Assembly (NCBI GenBank): GCA_016919605.1
Contig: JACXTQ010000316.1
Span: 1 to 7,354 of the forward strand
Source: Methylovulum sp.
GTDB taxonomy: Bacteria > Pseudomonadota > Gammaproteobacteria > Methylococcales > Methylomonadaceae
Reading direction: 5' to 3'
Length of the DNA: 7,354 nucleotides
This document shows positions 6,152 to 7,354 of the stretch, piece after piece; the stretch's first letter is position 1, and each line of letters starts with the position of its first letter. Made by a program: the position numbers and the translations under genes. The notes below the pieces were generated by a model that did not search any database, was not told where the DNA came from, and saw nothing but the letters and a program-made list of their open reading frames with translations.

Positions 6152-7354
6152 ATGTTAGCCATACTCATCAACGAATCGGAAGGCAAAGCTTGGAAACGTA
6201 CACGTCGGGTGTTGGCGAAATACCTGCCGCAAAAAGGCCGCTACGCTTTCCGCACCACGCAAGCCAGCAAAGAATTTGCCGCACCCAACCACGGCCCTTA
6301 CGGGGAACTGCTTTATCTCACCTGTTGCCTTGCCGCGTTGTTGCACGACATTGGCAAGGCGACACAGGCGTTTCAGGGCAAACTGTACGGTGCTTACTGT
6401 TACGAAGAATACCGCCATGATCTGGTCGGCTTTTTGATGTTGCAAAGCCAATTTGCGGCGGCGGGCTTGCCTAGCGACACAGTGTTTTTGGAGGGGTTGG
6501 CAAAACCTGACACGTTATGGGCGGATGCTGGCAAACTGTTTGAGCTGCCAACGAAAAACCCGAATATTTGCCACACACAATTGGCGGGTTGGCTAGGGCA
6601 AGCGCCCGTGTTTACCTTGGTCAGTTGGTTGGTGTTGACGCACCACCGCTTGCCGGATGGCTTGCGCGATATAGAAGTCCAAGCCACCGAAAAAAGCCAG
6701 CGCAGCACCCACGTCAATACGCTGGATATTAATCGTAACATTGCCGAAAAATCCGCAAGCCAACGCCCCGCTGGCGGCGCATTGCCTTGGCAAGATGACA
6801 AATGGCAACGCCAAGTTGCCAGCATTGCCAAAAAAGTCAGCGCATTGCTGGAACAATACCCTGACTTGGCAGCCGATTTGACCACCCACGCTGGGGATTG
6901 GATTTTGGCAAACGTGCATTACAACCGCCCTTTGCTGATTGCCGCCGACCATTTGGCGACCATTCAGCGTGATAAAAGCGATAACAAACGCCACTCACTG
7001 ACTGAAACTCAATTTAATACATTATTAACAGCTACCGCTTACGCCAATGACCATAGAAAAAGCAATGGTTATTGGGGCGACACCGTTCCCCAACATCTGC
7101 GCCGTGTCGAAAAACTCACCCGCAAATTAAAAACCTTACTGGCGAATGTCGGGCATTTTCGCACCGCCCCAATCCCCAACTTGTCTCCGGCAATTAGCCC
7201 GATACCGGAACACTCGCCCTACCACTGGCAACAACGGCTTGCCCAAGCCGCCCAACAGAACCTTGACAACCGCCCCGTGTTCGCGGCGATTCTGGCGGAA
7301 ACGGGCAGCGGCAAAACCCTCGCCGGGGTGCGCTTGCTGGCCGCCATCAGCCCG
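6152..7354 (+). CDS. cas3: Type I-F-like Cas3 (Cas2-3) nuclease-helicase with shortened Cas2 part; 3' end outside window
   Basis: Cas3 is recruited by the crRNA-guided Cascade complex and unwinds and degrades the target DNA. The frame is open for 401 codons to the right edge. The HD nuclease domain shows LLHDIGKA (63-70, H65 and D66), RHD (88-90), THHRLP (163-168) and ADH (265-267), the pattern of metal-binding residues. The superfamily 2 helicase begins with Walker A AETGSGKT (382-389). The DEAD-type box and the rest lie beyond the window. In type I-F, Cas2 is fused to the front of Cas3. Residues 1-30 (including KAWKRTRRVLAKYLPQKGR) resemble the start of that Cas2 domain, and RTTQASKEF (34-42) resembles the linker before the HD domain, but the roughly 60-70 residues expected between them are absent. 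The HD motif therefore falls at residue 65 instead of about 120. The start is fixed by AGGAG at 6142-6146. The gene follows the cas1 remnant by two bases, which matches I-F order. Cas3 identity is firm; subtype I-F is likely. Confidence 0.88.
   Translation, partial: MLAILINESEGKAWKRTRRVLAKYLPQKGRYAFRTTQASKEFAAPNHGPYGELLYLTCCLAALLHDIGKATQAFQGKLYGAYCYEEYRHDLVGFLMLQSQFAAAGLPSDTVFLEGLAKPDTLWADAGKLFELPTKNPNICHTQLAGWLGQAPVFTLVSWLVLTHHRLPDGLRDIEVQATEKSQRSTHVNTLDINRNIAEKSASQRPAGGALPWQDDKWQRQVASIAKKVSALLEQYPDLAADLTTHAGDWILANVHYNRPLLIAADHLATIQRDKSDNKRHSLTETQFNTLLTATAYANDHRKSNGYWGDTVPQHLRRVEKLTRKLKTLLANVGHFRTAPIPNLSPAISPIPEHSPYHWQQRLAQAAQQNLDNRPVFAAILAETGSGKTLAGVRLLAAISP

Noticed and set aside
5881..6420. 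A 179-codon plus-strand ORF starting after AGGTGG at 5879-5884
   Set aside because: It runs in another frame through the cas1 remnant and the start of cas3. Past the first 40 residues it has the Pro/Ser/Arg-rich look of a shadow frame. The cas3 frame has clear motifs. The first part has no recognisable family.

Overview
The window looks like chromosomal DNA of a gammaproteobacterium. The evidence is the gene order recA-recX-alaS on one strand, the RecA sequence (which keeps E. coli numbering for its main motifs) and a type I-F-like cas gene beside it. A Thiotrichales- or Methylococcales-like source is a guess; nothing here fixes genus or family.

Layout, left to right. (1) Positions 1-1293, minus strand, hold an AT-rich two-gene module: an McrB-family AAA+ NTPase gene and, overlapping it by 8 bases, the first 70 codons of a second gene that runs off the left edge. 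Together they look like a modification-dependent or LlaJI-type restriction system. (2) Positions 1294-1384 are a short spacer with an 8-bp hairpin and a weak possible promoter for the restriction module. (3) Positions 1385-5547, minus strand, are the housekeeping block recA (recombinase), recX (RecA modulator) and alaS (alanyl-tRNA synthetase), tightly packed and probably co-transcribed in that order. (4) Positions 5548-5987 are a 440-base divergent intergenic region with several palindromes and a possible rightward promoter. No gene and no CRISPR repeats were seen in it. (5) Positions 5988-7354, plus strand, hold a 53-codon remnant of a type I-F-like cas1, then a cas2-3/cas3 gene that runs off the right edge with its HD nuclease domain and helicase Walker A motif visible.

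The most interesting part is the cas end. The short ORF before cas3 matches the N-terminus of I-F Cas1, then jumps to a few residues and a stop that carries the ribosome binding site of the next gene. The next protein starts like the Cas2 part of a Cas2-3 fusion, but only about 30-45 residues precede the HD domain region, where roughly a hundred would be expected. Both adaptation proteins therefore seem to have lost their cores while the interference nuclease-helicase is kept in frame. This is a comparison from memory of the family and needs alignment.

The recA operon, which links DNA repair, its regulation and translation, thus lies between two different anti-phage modules. The sharp drop in GC at the end of alaS suggests that the restriction module was acquired separately.
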